Shown here: positions 7,378-16,038 of the stretch, in pieces
How positions within the stretch are numbered: the stretch's first letter is position 1
Layout: each line of letters starts with the position of its first letter
NCBI RefSeq assembly: GCF_000188695.1
Contig: NW_004754920.1
Coordinates: 999,703 to 1,017,202 of the forward strand
Reading direction: 5' to 3'
Origin: Salpingoeca rosetta
Taxonomy: Eukaryota; Opisthokonta; Choanoflagellata; Craspedida; Salpingoecidae
Length of the DNA stretch: 17,500 bases
Translations under genes and position numbers: made by a program
Notes under the pieces: model-generated
What the model saw: the letters and a program-made list of their open reading frames with translations, nothing else
Databases searched by the model: none
What the model was told of the DNA's origin: nothing

Positions 7378-8739
7378 TTATTCGATAACCTCCCAACCAA
7401 AGTCCGGAGGCAGCATGCCGCGGCCATGGTCGATGAAGAACGTGGAATGCAGCAGCGTGCGTCCGCCGTGCGGCTGGTTCACGTCCAAGTAGGCGCCCCA
7501 GAAGCTGAGGGTGGACGACGTGAGAACGTGGTGCTGGCAACGTGCCATCATCGCCACGCTGTGCACGACATCTTCCTCAACCACAACAAACTGCAAACCT
7601 CCCGGTACGGACCTGGCAAACTCATCCATCATCGCCTGCGCCTTGACGTTGTTGTCCGAGAAAACCAGATACAGCGTGCGGTCAGCGTCAAACTCGCGCG
7701 TGAACACACGCTCATAGAACGACGTTGGTGGCAGACGCCGACCCTCCAGGAGTTTCTTCGCCGGCTCCTGCGCATATCCAAGCCGCAGATGCAGCGACAC
7801 GGTCTGTAATGCGCCTTTTCCGCCGGTGTAGGCGTTGGGGCGTGCTGGGGCACGAGTTTGGTCCGACCGCGTGATGGTCCCTGCATCTGGCGTGCCTGCA
7901 AGCAAGTCGCCGTACTTGAGGCTGACGTACTCCTCCACGCCGGGGTTGAAGCGAAGAACGCGCAGCACGTGCTCACGCGAAGGGTGCCAGTACGCATGGT
8001 TGAAGAAGTACCCGTGGATGTATGCTGGCAGCAGCTTTGGGTTCGGCAGCGGTGCGTACTCGTCCGGGACCTCAATCTTGAAGGCGTACCTGTTGAACAC
8101 GCGCACAGGCGGCACAGCAACCTCAACACTGCACCACTGCAGCGCAGGGAACGTGTGCTTCAAGGTGACGCCAGTTGCGGGCGGCGTGTGGCCACCCCAG
8201 GGCTCAAACGTGTGGAAGGCGCGGTTCCAGTGCTGAAAGTACCCAACGACGACAGGAACGTTGTGCTTGCGACCATACGCGTGCAGCGCGGCCAACTGGA
8301 ACAGGATGTTGCCCAGCCCACCGTACAGGATGGGCGCCACGTACGTGCCGATAGCGTCGACATCTTCCTCTCGCGAAATGGTCGGTGGGCCCCACGACGA
8401 TGGCAGCTGGCGCCACGTGTCCTTCTCCAACACCAACCCGCTCTGGCGGCAAAAGGAGCCGCAAGCGGGCACGCTTCGTGGCTCCGGAAAGTTGTCAAAT
8501 TGAGCCAGCCCGGCCGCTTGAGCACGTCGAGCTGATGAAGTTTCAAGGTTGTCCTCCTTGCTGCGGCGATTGTGAAGAAAAGAAGAGCTGTTGCGCGCAG
8601 CTATCGCTGCCCCATCGTGTGGCAGGTCGACTGGTGCACTCCTTACCGTGCCTGCAGGCATCAACGACACCGCCAGCACCAGCAACGCGACAGCGCACTG
8701 CGCGGAGAGCAAGCGAAAGCAGAAGAACGGGAGCAGCAT
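7378..8739 (-). CDS. Family 11 glycosyltransferase, alpha-1,2-fucosyltransferase-like, type II membrane protein
   Basis: An intronless gene encodes 453 residues. GT11 enzymes move fucose from GDP-fucose to the 2-hydroxyl of a galactose, usually in the Golgi lumen. The ATG at 8739 gives a short cytosolic end, a hydrophobic anchor (about 11-29), then a Ser/Arg-rich stem with a glycosylation sequon (NSS, 50-52). Family motifs follow in order: GGLGNILFQLAALHAYG (140-156, the GGLGNxxFQ signature), SLHLRLGY (315-322, position of the HxRxGD nucleotide-sugar motif), YLVFSDNN (357-364) and LTSSTLSFWGAYL (406-418, like NSTFSWW). The last acidic residue of HxRxGD is Tyr322 here. The frame stays open upstream into a CA repeat encoding Thr-His polymer, which is treated as leader. 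It converges on ferrochelatase, with 366 bases between stops. Exact acceptor specificity cannot be told. Confidence 0.88.
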   Translation of the reverse strand: MLLPFFCFRLLSAQCAVALLVLAVSLMPAGTVRSAPVDLPHDGAAIAARNSSSFLHNRRSKEDNLETSSARRAQAAGLAQFDNFPEPRSVPACGSFCRQSGLVLEKDTWRQLPSSWGPPTISREEDVDAIGTYVAPILYGGLGNILFQLAALHAYGRKHNVPVVVGYFQHWNRAFHTFEPWGGHTPPATGVTLKHTFPALQWCSVEVAVPPVRVFNRYAFKIEVPDEYAPLPNPKLLPAYIHGYFFNHAYWHPSREHVLRVLRFNPGVEEYVSLKYGDLLAGTPDAGTITRSDQTRAPARPNAYTGGKGALQTVSLHLRLGYAQEPAKKLLEGRRLPPTSFYERVFTREFDADRTLYLVFSDNNVKAQAMMDEFARSVPGGLQFVVVEEDVVHSVAMMARCQHHVLTSSTLSFWGAYLDVNQPHGGRTLLHSTFFIDHGRGMLPPDFGWEVIE

Positions 8740-8780
8740 TGTCGTTTGTGGTGGTGGTGGAAACGGAAAGCGATCTTGAA

Positions 8781-8982
<202 letters not shown>

Positions 8983-9148
8983 TGTCTCTGTGCCTCTCTC
9001 TGTCTCAATCGGTGTGCATTCTGTTTAACATTGAAACAAGAGCGGAGGAACAGGGGACATCGGGACATTGTGGCATGGAAGTTGGCCAGCACGCGCAGAG
9101 AGCACAAGCACAAGAAGGAATGCAAGAAATAAAGAAAGGGACACATCA
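8983..9148. other. Gap between GT11 upstream region and actin 2 tail
   Basis: C/T-rich at first, then a purine-rich stretch containing a tandem GGGACAT. An AATAAA occurs on the plus strand at 9128-9133, but no plus-strand gene precedes it. No gene is seen. Confidence 0.5.
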
Positions 9149-9250
9149 CACACACACACACGTTCACACACACACACACACACACACATCCACACACATC
9201 CACACACTCACGCACACACGCACGCACGCACGCACACACACACGCATACA
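9149..9250 (-). repeat. CA tract just 3' of actin 2 (TG on its sense strand)
   Basis: CA repeat with GCAC and CATCC interruptions ends about 22 bases beyond the actin 2 stop codon. In the direction of actin 2 it reads TG, matching the 3' flank of actin 1. Confidence 0.9.
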
Positions 9251-9272
9251 CTTACAATCCCACACCGAGAGT

Positions 9273-10400
9273 TCAAGTGCACTTGCGGTGGACAATCGAC
9301 GGCCCTACTTCGTCATACTCGGCCTTGGTGATCCACATCTGCTGGAAGGTGGAGAGGGAGGCGAGGATGGAGCCGCCAATCCAGACAGAGTACTTGCGCT
9401 CGGGACGAGCAACGACCTTGACGTCCATGGTGGATGGGGCGAGGGCGGTGATCTCTTTGTGCATGCGGTCAACAAACCCCGGCATCATGGTGGTGCCGCC
9501 AGAGAGCACAATGTTGGCGGCAAGAGCTCTCCGATTGTGGATATCGCACTGCATGATGGAGTTGTCGGTGAGTTCGTGGATGCCAGGGGTGTATCGACCA
9601 AGGCTGGAAGGCTGGAAGAGGGCCTCGGGGCAGCGGAAGCGCTCGCTGCCAATGGTGATGACCTGGCCATCGGGGAGCTCGTAGCTCTTCTCCAGGCTGG
9701 AGGAGGAGGCGGCGGTGGCCATCTCCTGCTCAAAGTCGAGGGCGACGTAGGAGAGCTTCTCCTTGATGTCACGCACAATCTCGTGCTCGGCGGTGGTGGT
9801 GAAGGAGTAACCGCGCTCGGTGAGGAGCTTGATCATGTAGTCGGTGAGATCGCGGCCGGCAAGGTCGAGGCGCTGAATGGTATGGGGGAAAAAGCAACCC
9901 TCATACACAGGCACAATCTGCGTCACGCCATCACCACATTCCACGACCACGCCAGTGGTGCGCCCGGAAGTGTACACCGACAGCACCGGAGTAGTGGCCA
10001 CGTACATAGCAGGTGCTTTGAACGTCTCAAACATGATCTGGGTCATCTTCTCGCGGTTGGCTCGAGGGTTGAGCGGAGGCTCAGTCAGCACGACCGGCTG
10101 CTTCTCAGGATCCACCTTGAGTTCGTTGTGGAAGGTGTGGTGCCAGATCTTCTCCATGTCGTCCCAGTTGGTCACAACGGCGTGCTCAATGGGATACTTG
10201 AGTGCGAGGATACTACGGTTGCTCTGGGCCTTGTCGCCGACGTAGGAGTCCTTCTGGCCCATGCCGACCATCACGCCCTGGTGGCGGGGACGGCCAACAA
10301 TGGAGGGGAAGACGATGCGCGGTGCATCCTCACCAGCAACGCCGACTTTGCACCCAAAGGAACCATTGTCGATCACCACAGCAGCAACGTCGTCGCTCAT
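9273..10400 (-). CDS. Divergent actin lacking catalytic Gln137 and His161 (actin paralogue 2)
   Basis: This intronless gene encodes exactly 375 residues, the conventional actin length, so positions align without gaps. The DNase loop is conventional ([17 protein letters not shown], 39-55), as are [25 protein letters not shown], the core near 211-250 and [10 protein letters not shown]. The hydrolysis machinery is not. Gln137 is Thr and His161 is Gln, the two residues that position the attacking water. Asp154 is Glu, Ser155 is Cys, Ala138 is Pro and Arg206 is His. Gly15 is Phe, a change shared with actin 1. Asp11, Lys18, Asp157 and Gly158 are kept. A filament-competent but hydrolysis-poor actin is possible; a regulator that copolymerises with normal actin is another option. 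Both are inference. It is more conventional overall than actin 1. The intact full-length frame and conserved C-terminus argue that it is expressed. Confidence 0.94.
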   Translation of the reverse strand: MSDDVAAVVIDNGSFGCKVGVAGEDAPRIVFPSIVGRPRHQGVMVGMGQKDSYVGDKAQSNRSILALKYPIEHAVVTNWDDMEKIWHHTFHNELKVDPEKQPVVLTEPPLNPRANREKMTQIMFETFKAPAMYVATTPVLSVYTSGRTTGVVVECGDGVTQIVPVYEGCFFPHTIQRLDLAGRDLTDYMIKLLTERGYSFTTTAEHEIVRDIKEKLSYVALDFEQEMATAASSSSLEKSYELPDGQVITIGSERFRCPEALFQPSSLGRYTPGIHELTDNSIMQCDIHNRRALAANIVLSGGTTMMPGFVDRMHKEITALAPSTMDVKVVARPERKYSVWIGGSILASLSTFQQMWITKAEYDEVGPSIVHRKCT

Positions 10401-11038
10401 GGTTGCAGTTGCAGCAACAATCTTCTTGCTTCTTGGGATGTTGAGAAGCTTGCCTTTCGGCTCCTGCCTTCGTAATCGCTTGGTTTGGTTGGTGATGGAA
10501 ATGAGGAAGACCCTGTCAGCGATCTCCTTTCACCATCCCTTGTTTGTTTGTGTGTGTCACACGCATGACTGTGTAACAAAACACCTGTTCCTCCAGAACA
10601 CGCCAACACCAGTAACACGGCGTGGCTTTCCTGATGACTACGCCTGCGCGTGCATCGTGTGATGTGACTGTGCTGTTTGTGGCATAGATCATTGTACTGG
10701 CCTATTTAAAGGACAATTTGGTATGTGTGTGTGTGCATGCATGCATTCTCACTGCCTCTTGCCTCCCCCCCTCTCTCTCTCTTTGTCTTTTTTCTCCAGG
10801 TACCAATGGCTTGAGAACAGCGTGTGTTTGAATGAATGTGCCACAGCACATTGTGCAATGCAGGAAAGTAATTGTAACATAACAGTTGCGCACACATTCA
10901 TCACAACGCAACGCCGGTCTTCACATGTACGCCTCGTGACTGCACAAACCCAACAGGCAGCAGAGCCAACACATGATGACACTGGATGAGCGACAACGAC
11001 AGCATACACACAAAACACACATCACAAGCTGCAGTGTT
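10401..11038 (-). promoter_or_regulatory. Upstream region of actin 2 and 3' flank of PICK1
   Basis: A 638-base gap. On the actin 2 sense strand it contains an A/C-rich block (complement of 10481-10497) and an AC/GT stretch near 10541-10564. The duplicated segment copy B lies at 10680-10767. A plus-strand intron-like signature sits at 10721-10799: donor GTATGT, a long C/T tract and CTCCAG. No open frame of note surrounds it. Below the PICK1 stop (10986-11038) the PICK1 sense strand is modestly TG-rich, without an AATAAA. Confidence 0.45.
10680..10767 (-). promoter_or_regulatory. Promoter-like duplicated segment upstream of actin 2 (copy B)
   Basis: Diverged direct repeat of 8781-8982, with a TG run shrunk to about 20 bases. 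Its core CCTATTTAAAGG (10701-10712) reads CCTTTAAATAGG on the actin 2 strand, a TATA-like and MADS-box-like (CW8G) sequence about 300 bases above the ATG. Whether it is a core promoter with an unseen leader or a regulatory site is open. Confidence 0.45.
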
Positions 11039-12112
11039 TTACTTGGAAGAGTCGTCTTGCTGTGCACCATTTGCTCCTTCATCGCCATCATCAGAATCGC
11101 CAACAGCAAAGTGGTCAGCACCGGCAACATCCTCCTTGCTTGCTGCTTCCCCAGCACGCGTCTCCTCCTGCTCTTGCTGCTGCTGCTCTTGTTGCTGGCC
11201 TGCTGGTTCATGCACGCCAGGTGTGGCAGCATTGGCGCTCTCATCCAGCGACAGCGGCTCAAGAACAGTGTCAATATCCGCAGCGCGGCACAACTCTGCA
11301 GAGTTGTCGCCAATTGTGCCCATCGTCTGCACAGCAAAAGGGAAGGAGTTGTATGTGTGTGTGAGAGTGAAGGACAACAGCAGGATGGAGAGAGGGGGAC
11401 AAAAACCGAGACAGAGACAGAGAGCCACAGAGATAAGACACACACACACACGCACACGCAGACACACATGCGCACACACGCACACGCACACACACAAAGT
11501 ATACACACACAGACACACACAGACACACACAGACACACACAGACACACAGAACTTTGTGTTGTATTCAAGCTCACGAGCGTACACAAGTCACGTCAAGCC
11601 ACGTGTTGCATGTAACTGTTGCTGACAATACCTGTGCTGCCTCTGCCATGGTGGGCGCCATCTTGGAGTAGTGATTGGAGAGAGCAAGCACAATGCGGGA
11701 CAGCTGCGTTGCCATGTCGCGGGCTGCTCAGCACAACAACGAACAGCAGGATGTGACGTTGGAAACCACACAAAACCACAGCACGCGCGCCACAAACACA
11801 ACCCCACACATGTGAGTATGCGCACGCGTTGACCCGCAAACACGTGCATACACACACACGCACACGCGCGCACATACATACATGCACACACACATACACA
11901 CGCGCGCACACACATACATACACACCGTTCTCGACGACAAGGAGGCGCATCTTGTGTTCCATCTGGTCGCGGAGATGGCTGTGGCGGGCGTCGAGTCGCC
12001 CCCGCTCCCGCAGAATGTGGCGGTAGAGGTAGTTGCCCGTCTGCACCTCAGGCACCGCCGTGCCACGGTGCTGCCATCGTCATGGTGCATTGTGTATGCG
12101 TATGCGCGTGTG

Positions 12113-12149
<37 letters not shown>

Positions 12150-12547
12150 GTATGCGTGTGTGTGTGTGTGTGTGTGTGTGAGCGTGTGTGCATGTGTGTG
12201 CGTGCGTGCGCGTGTGTGTGTGTGTGTGAGCGAGTGCGATGGCGGTGTGATTAGAGGTCTGGATGTTGTTTGTGCATGTGTTGCGCTTCTATCGAAAAGA
12301 GTCACATACAAACACACTCACGCGCGCGCAAGTGAGAGACGGAATCACTGTCATCAGCACGACCATCAATGCTTCGCTTGCAGGTGCACATACCGCTGCT
12401 TCCTCCTGCTCCTTTGCCATCTCAAACGCGCGCATGCTCACAGCCTGGCGGTCGCAGGAACGTGCGAAACAACGTGAATGGCAGTCGTAACATTAGCGTC
12501 ATATTGCACTTGCTCCCAACGGACACACACACACACACACACACACG

Positions 12548-12600
<53 letters not shown>

Positions 12601-14100
12601 TCATACCAGGAAGTCGTCTTGGCACTGCTTGAAGGCAAGGAGGGATTTCTTTGCGTCAGTGAGCACGCTGTGCAGAAACGTCTTGAGATGGTCGCACACG
12701 TACTGCACCTGTCACACGAGAGTGTGCGCGAGAGTGTGAGCGAAGCCAGCTTCCTTTCTTTCTTTCTTTGTTCGCATCGCCGACAGAAGAATACGTCGAC
12801 AGATGCAGCAGATGCAACAGCGAAAGAGTAGCTTACCATATCCACCGTTGTCTGACACGACTCTGCGTCGGCCCTGTGACCGAATGTGTGCGTGTATGTA
12901 TGCGTGAGTGTATGTATGTGTGTATGTGTGAGTGTGTGAGTGTGTATGAGTGTGTGCGTGCGTGTTCATGAAGCGTGCACACGCATGCTCATGCGCTGCA
13001 ACACATCCACTCCCATGCCCGGCTCCTTCCAATCCCAGCGCCCGCACTACACATAACGTACAGTAGACATGACGCGAGCAGCTCCTTCTTGTGTCTGAGT
13101 GCGTCGTGGTGCTCGTTGTGCGTGGTCTCCCGCAGCCCGCTGCCCAAGTTGTGCGCCGCCACCGCAAACGCCTGCATCTTCGCCACGTATGCGCTCGCAT
13201 GCTTGATCAGACCTGGCAGCATTGCAGGGGTGTGCGTGTTTGTGAACGTGAATGGGTGTATTCATGTGCATTGCGAGAGAGATTGCGCGCGTTCGTGTGC
13301 ATGTCTCTGAGTGCTGCTCTGCACAGCAAACTGGGCAGCAGCTGAGGTGTTGGTGCAAATGGATATGACAACGATTACACAAACAGCAAGGCCCCACTCA
13401 CCGTCATAGAAGCTCGTTGCTTGCTCCACGGATTCCACCTTGGCCTCGTACGCTTGTGCTGGTGGTGAACCGAAGCAACAGAAGCGAATGTCAAAGCGAC
13501 AAAGGCGAACGCAGGAGCAACAACATCACGGTGTTGATCAGAGCAGCGCTTCATCAGCATGCAATGCGTTTGATTGGGTAGGGGTAGGGGATGCGCCAGT
13601 CGCATCTGCACACGCAGTTACATCGTGTTCATTTACATTCAAAACATGCGCGCGCGTGTGCATGTGCACGTTCACAAACACACGGACGGGTGACTCACTT
13701 TCCACGCTGTGCATGGAGGCGAACTCCACCTTGAACTTTGCGCGGAGTTGCGGGGACAGCTGGCAGCACAAATACAGCAGAGAGTGGCAGCGTCAGTTGT
13801 GGGAACTGCACGACCACAATTCACACTGCAGAAAATCAGAGGACACACACGCATGCATACAGAGGACAGAGGGGACACGAGGCGAGGAGCACCGGCATTT
13901 GGCATCAGAGCCACTGTGGACCACGACCCCTGACTGACTGACCTTGCTTGCCATTGACTGCTTCAGTTTGGACCACACTATCGACAGTCAACAACATGAC
14001 ACGTGAGCTCTTCTTGACGAACTCACACGCACGCACACACACGCACGCACGCACACACTATCACACACACACTATCACACGCACGCATGCACGCACACTA

Positions 14101-14151
<51 letters not shown>

Positions 14152-15373
14152 AACCCCAAGTGCACTCTGTGCCATACTCATTTTGAGGTGAAAGCGAGAC
14201 TTGGACGCCGTGTCCGCCAGCGTTTCCGGCAGCTTTCGGTACGTCACGGCCACGGGTTTCTGGGGGTGCATGGCACACAAATAGGCGTGCAACGTGGGTT
14301 GGTTGTGTGGAGGAGCCAGAGCATGTTCGGCAAAGGTGTTGCTTGCAGCCTGGTGCCAAGACAACACGGACAAACACGGACACACACACACACACACACA
14401 CGTACACACACCCCACGTACACACACGCACCATGTGCACAGGTTCACCTTACCCCGTTGTTGGAGCACAGCATCTGCTGTACTTCGTCGCTTGTCTTGCC
14501 TGGACACAGTCAATCACCCATATGAGCAAGCACACCGAAGAGGGCGTTTACCGTTGAAACAACAAAACAACAACCTTCGCACACACACACACACTCACAC
14601 ACACAACACGTCACATAGGTGCAAAAGCACCGGAACAAGGACGAACAACACGTAACAGGTGTTCTCGGCCACTGGGCTTACCGATGGTGACTTGATCGTC
14701 GATCATGGTGATTTCATCGCCAAGCTCCAGCGGTGGCTGCTCGTTGTCCCGCTCAATCACGGCGAGCAAGTTCTCCACATAGACACACGGGCAGCGGGCT
14801 AGCACACGAAGCAGGAACGAAGGCATATTAGGTCTCGCACACCTTGAACCTGGCTGAACCAGCACATGCACACGCACACGCAAGCACATGCACAAAAGAG
14901 CACACGCAAGCACATGCACACGCAAGCACATGCACACAAGAGCACAAGCACATGCACACACACGCAAGCACATGCGTACGTACGCGCTCCACCGCCAACG
15001 ACGATGACACTCGGCGCGTCGAATATGGCCGTAATCACAGGCGAATGTGCAGCCAACTTCATAGACAGCAGAGGCGTGCCCCATTCACAACCAAGCACAG
15101 GCATTTCAGTGAGTGCAACCATTACGCTCACAAACAAGGAAAAACGAACCCGAACATCTCGCGCGCACACACAAGTCCAGCAACTGCTCTGCGCGAAGCA
15201 TAGTCGCCAACCTCTCCGTTTGGGCCATGAAGTTGCAAGTCTGGTGGCAGGGAAGCGGCCCCGCCACGTCGCGGCGCGGTGGATGACGATGCACCAGACG
15301 CCGAGGCGGTCGCTGGCGCTTGTCGTGCTGCGTGAGCGCTGCTGCTGCTGTTGCTCTTGTTGTCATCAGCCAT
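11039..15373 (-). CDS. PICK1: PICK1 orthologue: PDZ domain plus arfaptin-type BAR domain, 15 exons
   Basis: PICK1 tethers membrane-protein C-termini through its PDZ domain and bends membranes through its BAR dimer in endocytic and secretory traffic. Exons (high to low): 15373-15212 (alternative end 15173), 15056-14984, 14798-14682, 14499-14453, 14349-14178, 13977-13943, 13759-13699, 13458-13402, 13212-13062, 12873-12837, 12708-12607, 12444-12394, 12046-11926 (alternative start 12040), 11723-11632, 11326-11039. All introns are GT-AG and phases match, giving 521 (or 534) residues; human PICK1 has 415. The PDZ (about 60-140) has VVGGGAPRCPCVYVENLL with the PICK1 CPC motif, then LELGDEI and TIGKTSDEVQQML. 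The BAR domain (about 192-426) contains VQTGNYLYRHILRERGRLD and MRLLVVENARDMATQLSRI, aligning with human STGNYEYRLILRCRQ. The tail is Gln-rich then acidic, as in animals. The PDZ carboxylate loop lacks the usual Gly (PSVIVV). Exon 1 is Ser/Ala-rich and its donor is the least certain part. Confidence 0.85.
11438..11548 (-). repeat. CA/CAGA tract in the last PICK1 intron (TG on the sense strand)
   Basis: Lies within the intron at 11327-11631. Imperfect CA with ACACAG units towards 11548. Read in the PICK1 direction it is TGTGTC and TG. Confidence 0.88.
11843..11925 (-). repeat. CA/CATA tract abutting a PICK1 5' splice site
   Basis: In the intron at 11724-11925. On the sense strand the intron starts GTGTGTATGTATG, so the 5' splice site itself is part of the repeat. 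Confidence 0.88.
12081..12240 (-). repeat. TG tract in a PICK1 intron (CA on the sense strand)
   Basis: In the intron at 12047-12393. It reads CA in the PICK1 direction and lies near the acceptor, unlike most intronic repeats here, which read TG near the donor. It occupies the place where a polypyrimidine tract would be expected. Confidence 0.88.
12522..12599 (-). repeat. CA tract just inside a PICK1 5' splice site (TG on the sense strand)
   Basis: In the intron at 12445-12606. Sense-strand order is exon, GTATGAACA, then TG repeat beginning 8 bases into the intron. Confidence 0.9.
12889..12966 (-). repeat. TG/TGTA tract in a PICK1 intron (CA on the sense strand)
   Basis: In the intron at 12874-13061, close to its acceptor. 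It reads CA and CATA in the PICK1 direction, the same placement as in the 12047-12393 intron. Confidence 0.85.
14028..14147 (-). repeat. CA/CACG/CACTAT tract in a PICK1 intron (TG on the sense strand)
   Basis: In the intron at 13978-14177. A pure CA run (14102-14146) lies about 30 bases inside the donor (TG on the sense strand). Four CACTATCACA-like units occur at 14056-14107. Confidence 0.88.
14381..14431 (-). repeat. CA tract in a PICK1 intron (TG on the sense strand)
   Basis: In the 103-base intron at 14350-14452, filling the half nearest the donor GTAAGG. Confidence 0.8.
14580..14607 (-). repeat. Short CA tract in a PICK1 intron (TG on the sense strand)
   Basis: In the intron at 14500-14681, about 75 bases inside the donor GTAAGC. 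Confidence 0.75.
14861..14976 (-). repeat. Minisatellite adjoining the PICK1 exon 2 donor
   Basis: About seven imperfect copies of a unit close to AGCACATGCACACGCA, some extended by AAAGAGCACAC. It occupies most of the intron at 14799-14983 and begins next to the donor GTACGTACG. It differs from the simple TG/CA tracts elsewhere. Confidence 0.8.
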
Positions 15374-15463
15374 CGTCGCGGTGTGGTTGTGGAAGATTTG
15401 TGAACATCTTTCAACAACAATCGGTGGGAGGACAGCAAATGTGTGTTGTGTGTGTGTGTGTGT

Positions 15464-15497
<34 letters not shown>

Positions 15498-16038
15498 CTG
15501 TGTCTGTGTGTCTCTTCTTAGTCTCTTTGTCCTCAAGCGCTCTTCACTCTCTCGCTTTCTCCCTTGCTCAGCAGCACAAGCAGCCTTCTTCAGTTGCCCG
15601 CACGTGTGCTTGAATCTCTTACAATGACTGTATCCTTTGTTGGCTGTGTTGGTGTAATTGATCACTATTTTCACCAACTCAATGGTTGTGTACAAGTGTC
15701 TAAGTGTACGACAACGTAAATACGTACAGATGTCATCAGGTCAAGGAGGGAAGGTCTTCATAGAATAGTACTGTCCAAGTTAAGGAGAACGAGGGGACAG
15801 GCCAGTGCTAGAGTGCTAGAGCGAGTGCCCTCCTCTAGTCCTCTCAGCCACTTGAGCAAAGCTGATTCAAGTAATCGACAATCGACAATTACAAAGAAGA
15901 AGGTCAAAACAAACTCTACAGAACTCTACAAGCAGTGAATCCTGTGGATCAGTAACAGCAAGGCAACACTCGAACCATCTAACAGTTACGCCCACACACG
16001 CACACCTTCACTCTCATGCACACAACCCATCGACGTCA
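15374..16038. other. PICK1 upstream region and gap before the ARM gene tail
   Basis: A 665-base gap without a gene. A TG tract at 15439-15511 reads CA on the PICK1 sense strand, 66-138 bases above its ATG, the expected promoter or leader zone. From 15620 to 15990 the DNA is AT-richer and free of simple repeats apart from small tandems: GTGCTAGA twice (15803-15819), AATCGAC twice (15873-15887) and AACTCTACAG twice (15911-15930). At 15990-16038, just after the ARM gene stop, the ARM sense strand is modestly TG-rich. No tRNA, open frame or AATAAA on the minus strand is seen. Confidence 0.55.
15439..15511 (-). repeat. TG tract upstream of PICK1 (CA on the sense strand)
   Basis: TG repeat with TCTG interruptions. 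It lies immediately upstream of the PICK1 start on the opposite strand sense, matching the CA-upstream arrangement of GT11 and OGFOD1. Confidence 0.9.

Noticed and set aside
9128..9133. AATAAA on the plus strand as a poly(A) signal
   Set aside because: No plus-strand gene ends upstream of it; both neighbours are on the minus strand.
9273..10400. Actin 2 or actin 1 as processed pseudogenes, because they lack introns
   Set aside because: Both frames are full length without stops or frameshifts, there is no poly(A) remnant or target-site duplication, and OGFOD1 and GT11 are also intronless.
14861..14976. CRISPR-like array
   Set aside because: Units are contiguous without unique spacers, lie inside a eukaryotic intron and vary in length.
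11039..15373. Several short unrelated genes instead of one PICK1 gene
   Set aside because: The short frames join through GT-AG sites with matching phases at every junction and give one continuous PDZ-BAR protein.
15960..15985. Possible tRNA B-box (GGTTCGAGTG on the minus strand)
   Set aside because: There is no A-box at the right distance and no foldable acceptor stem or cloverleaf.
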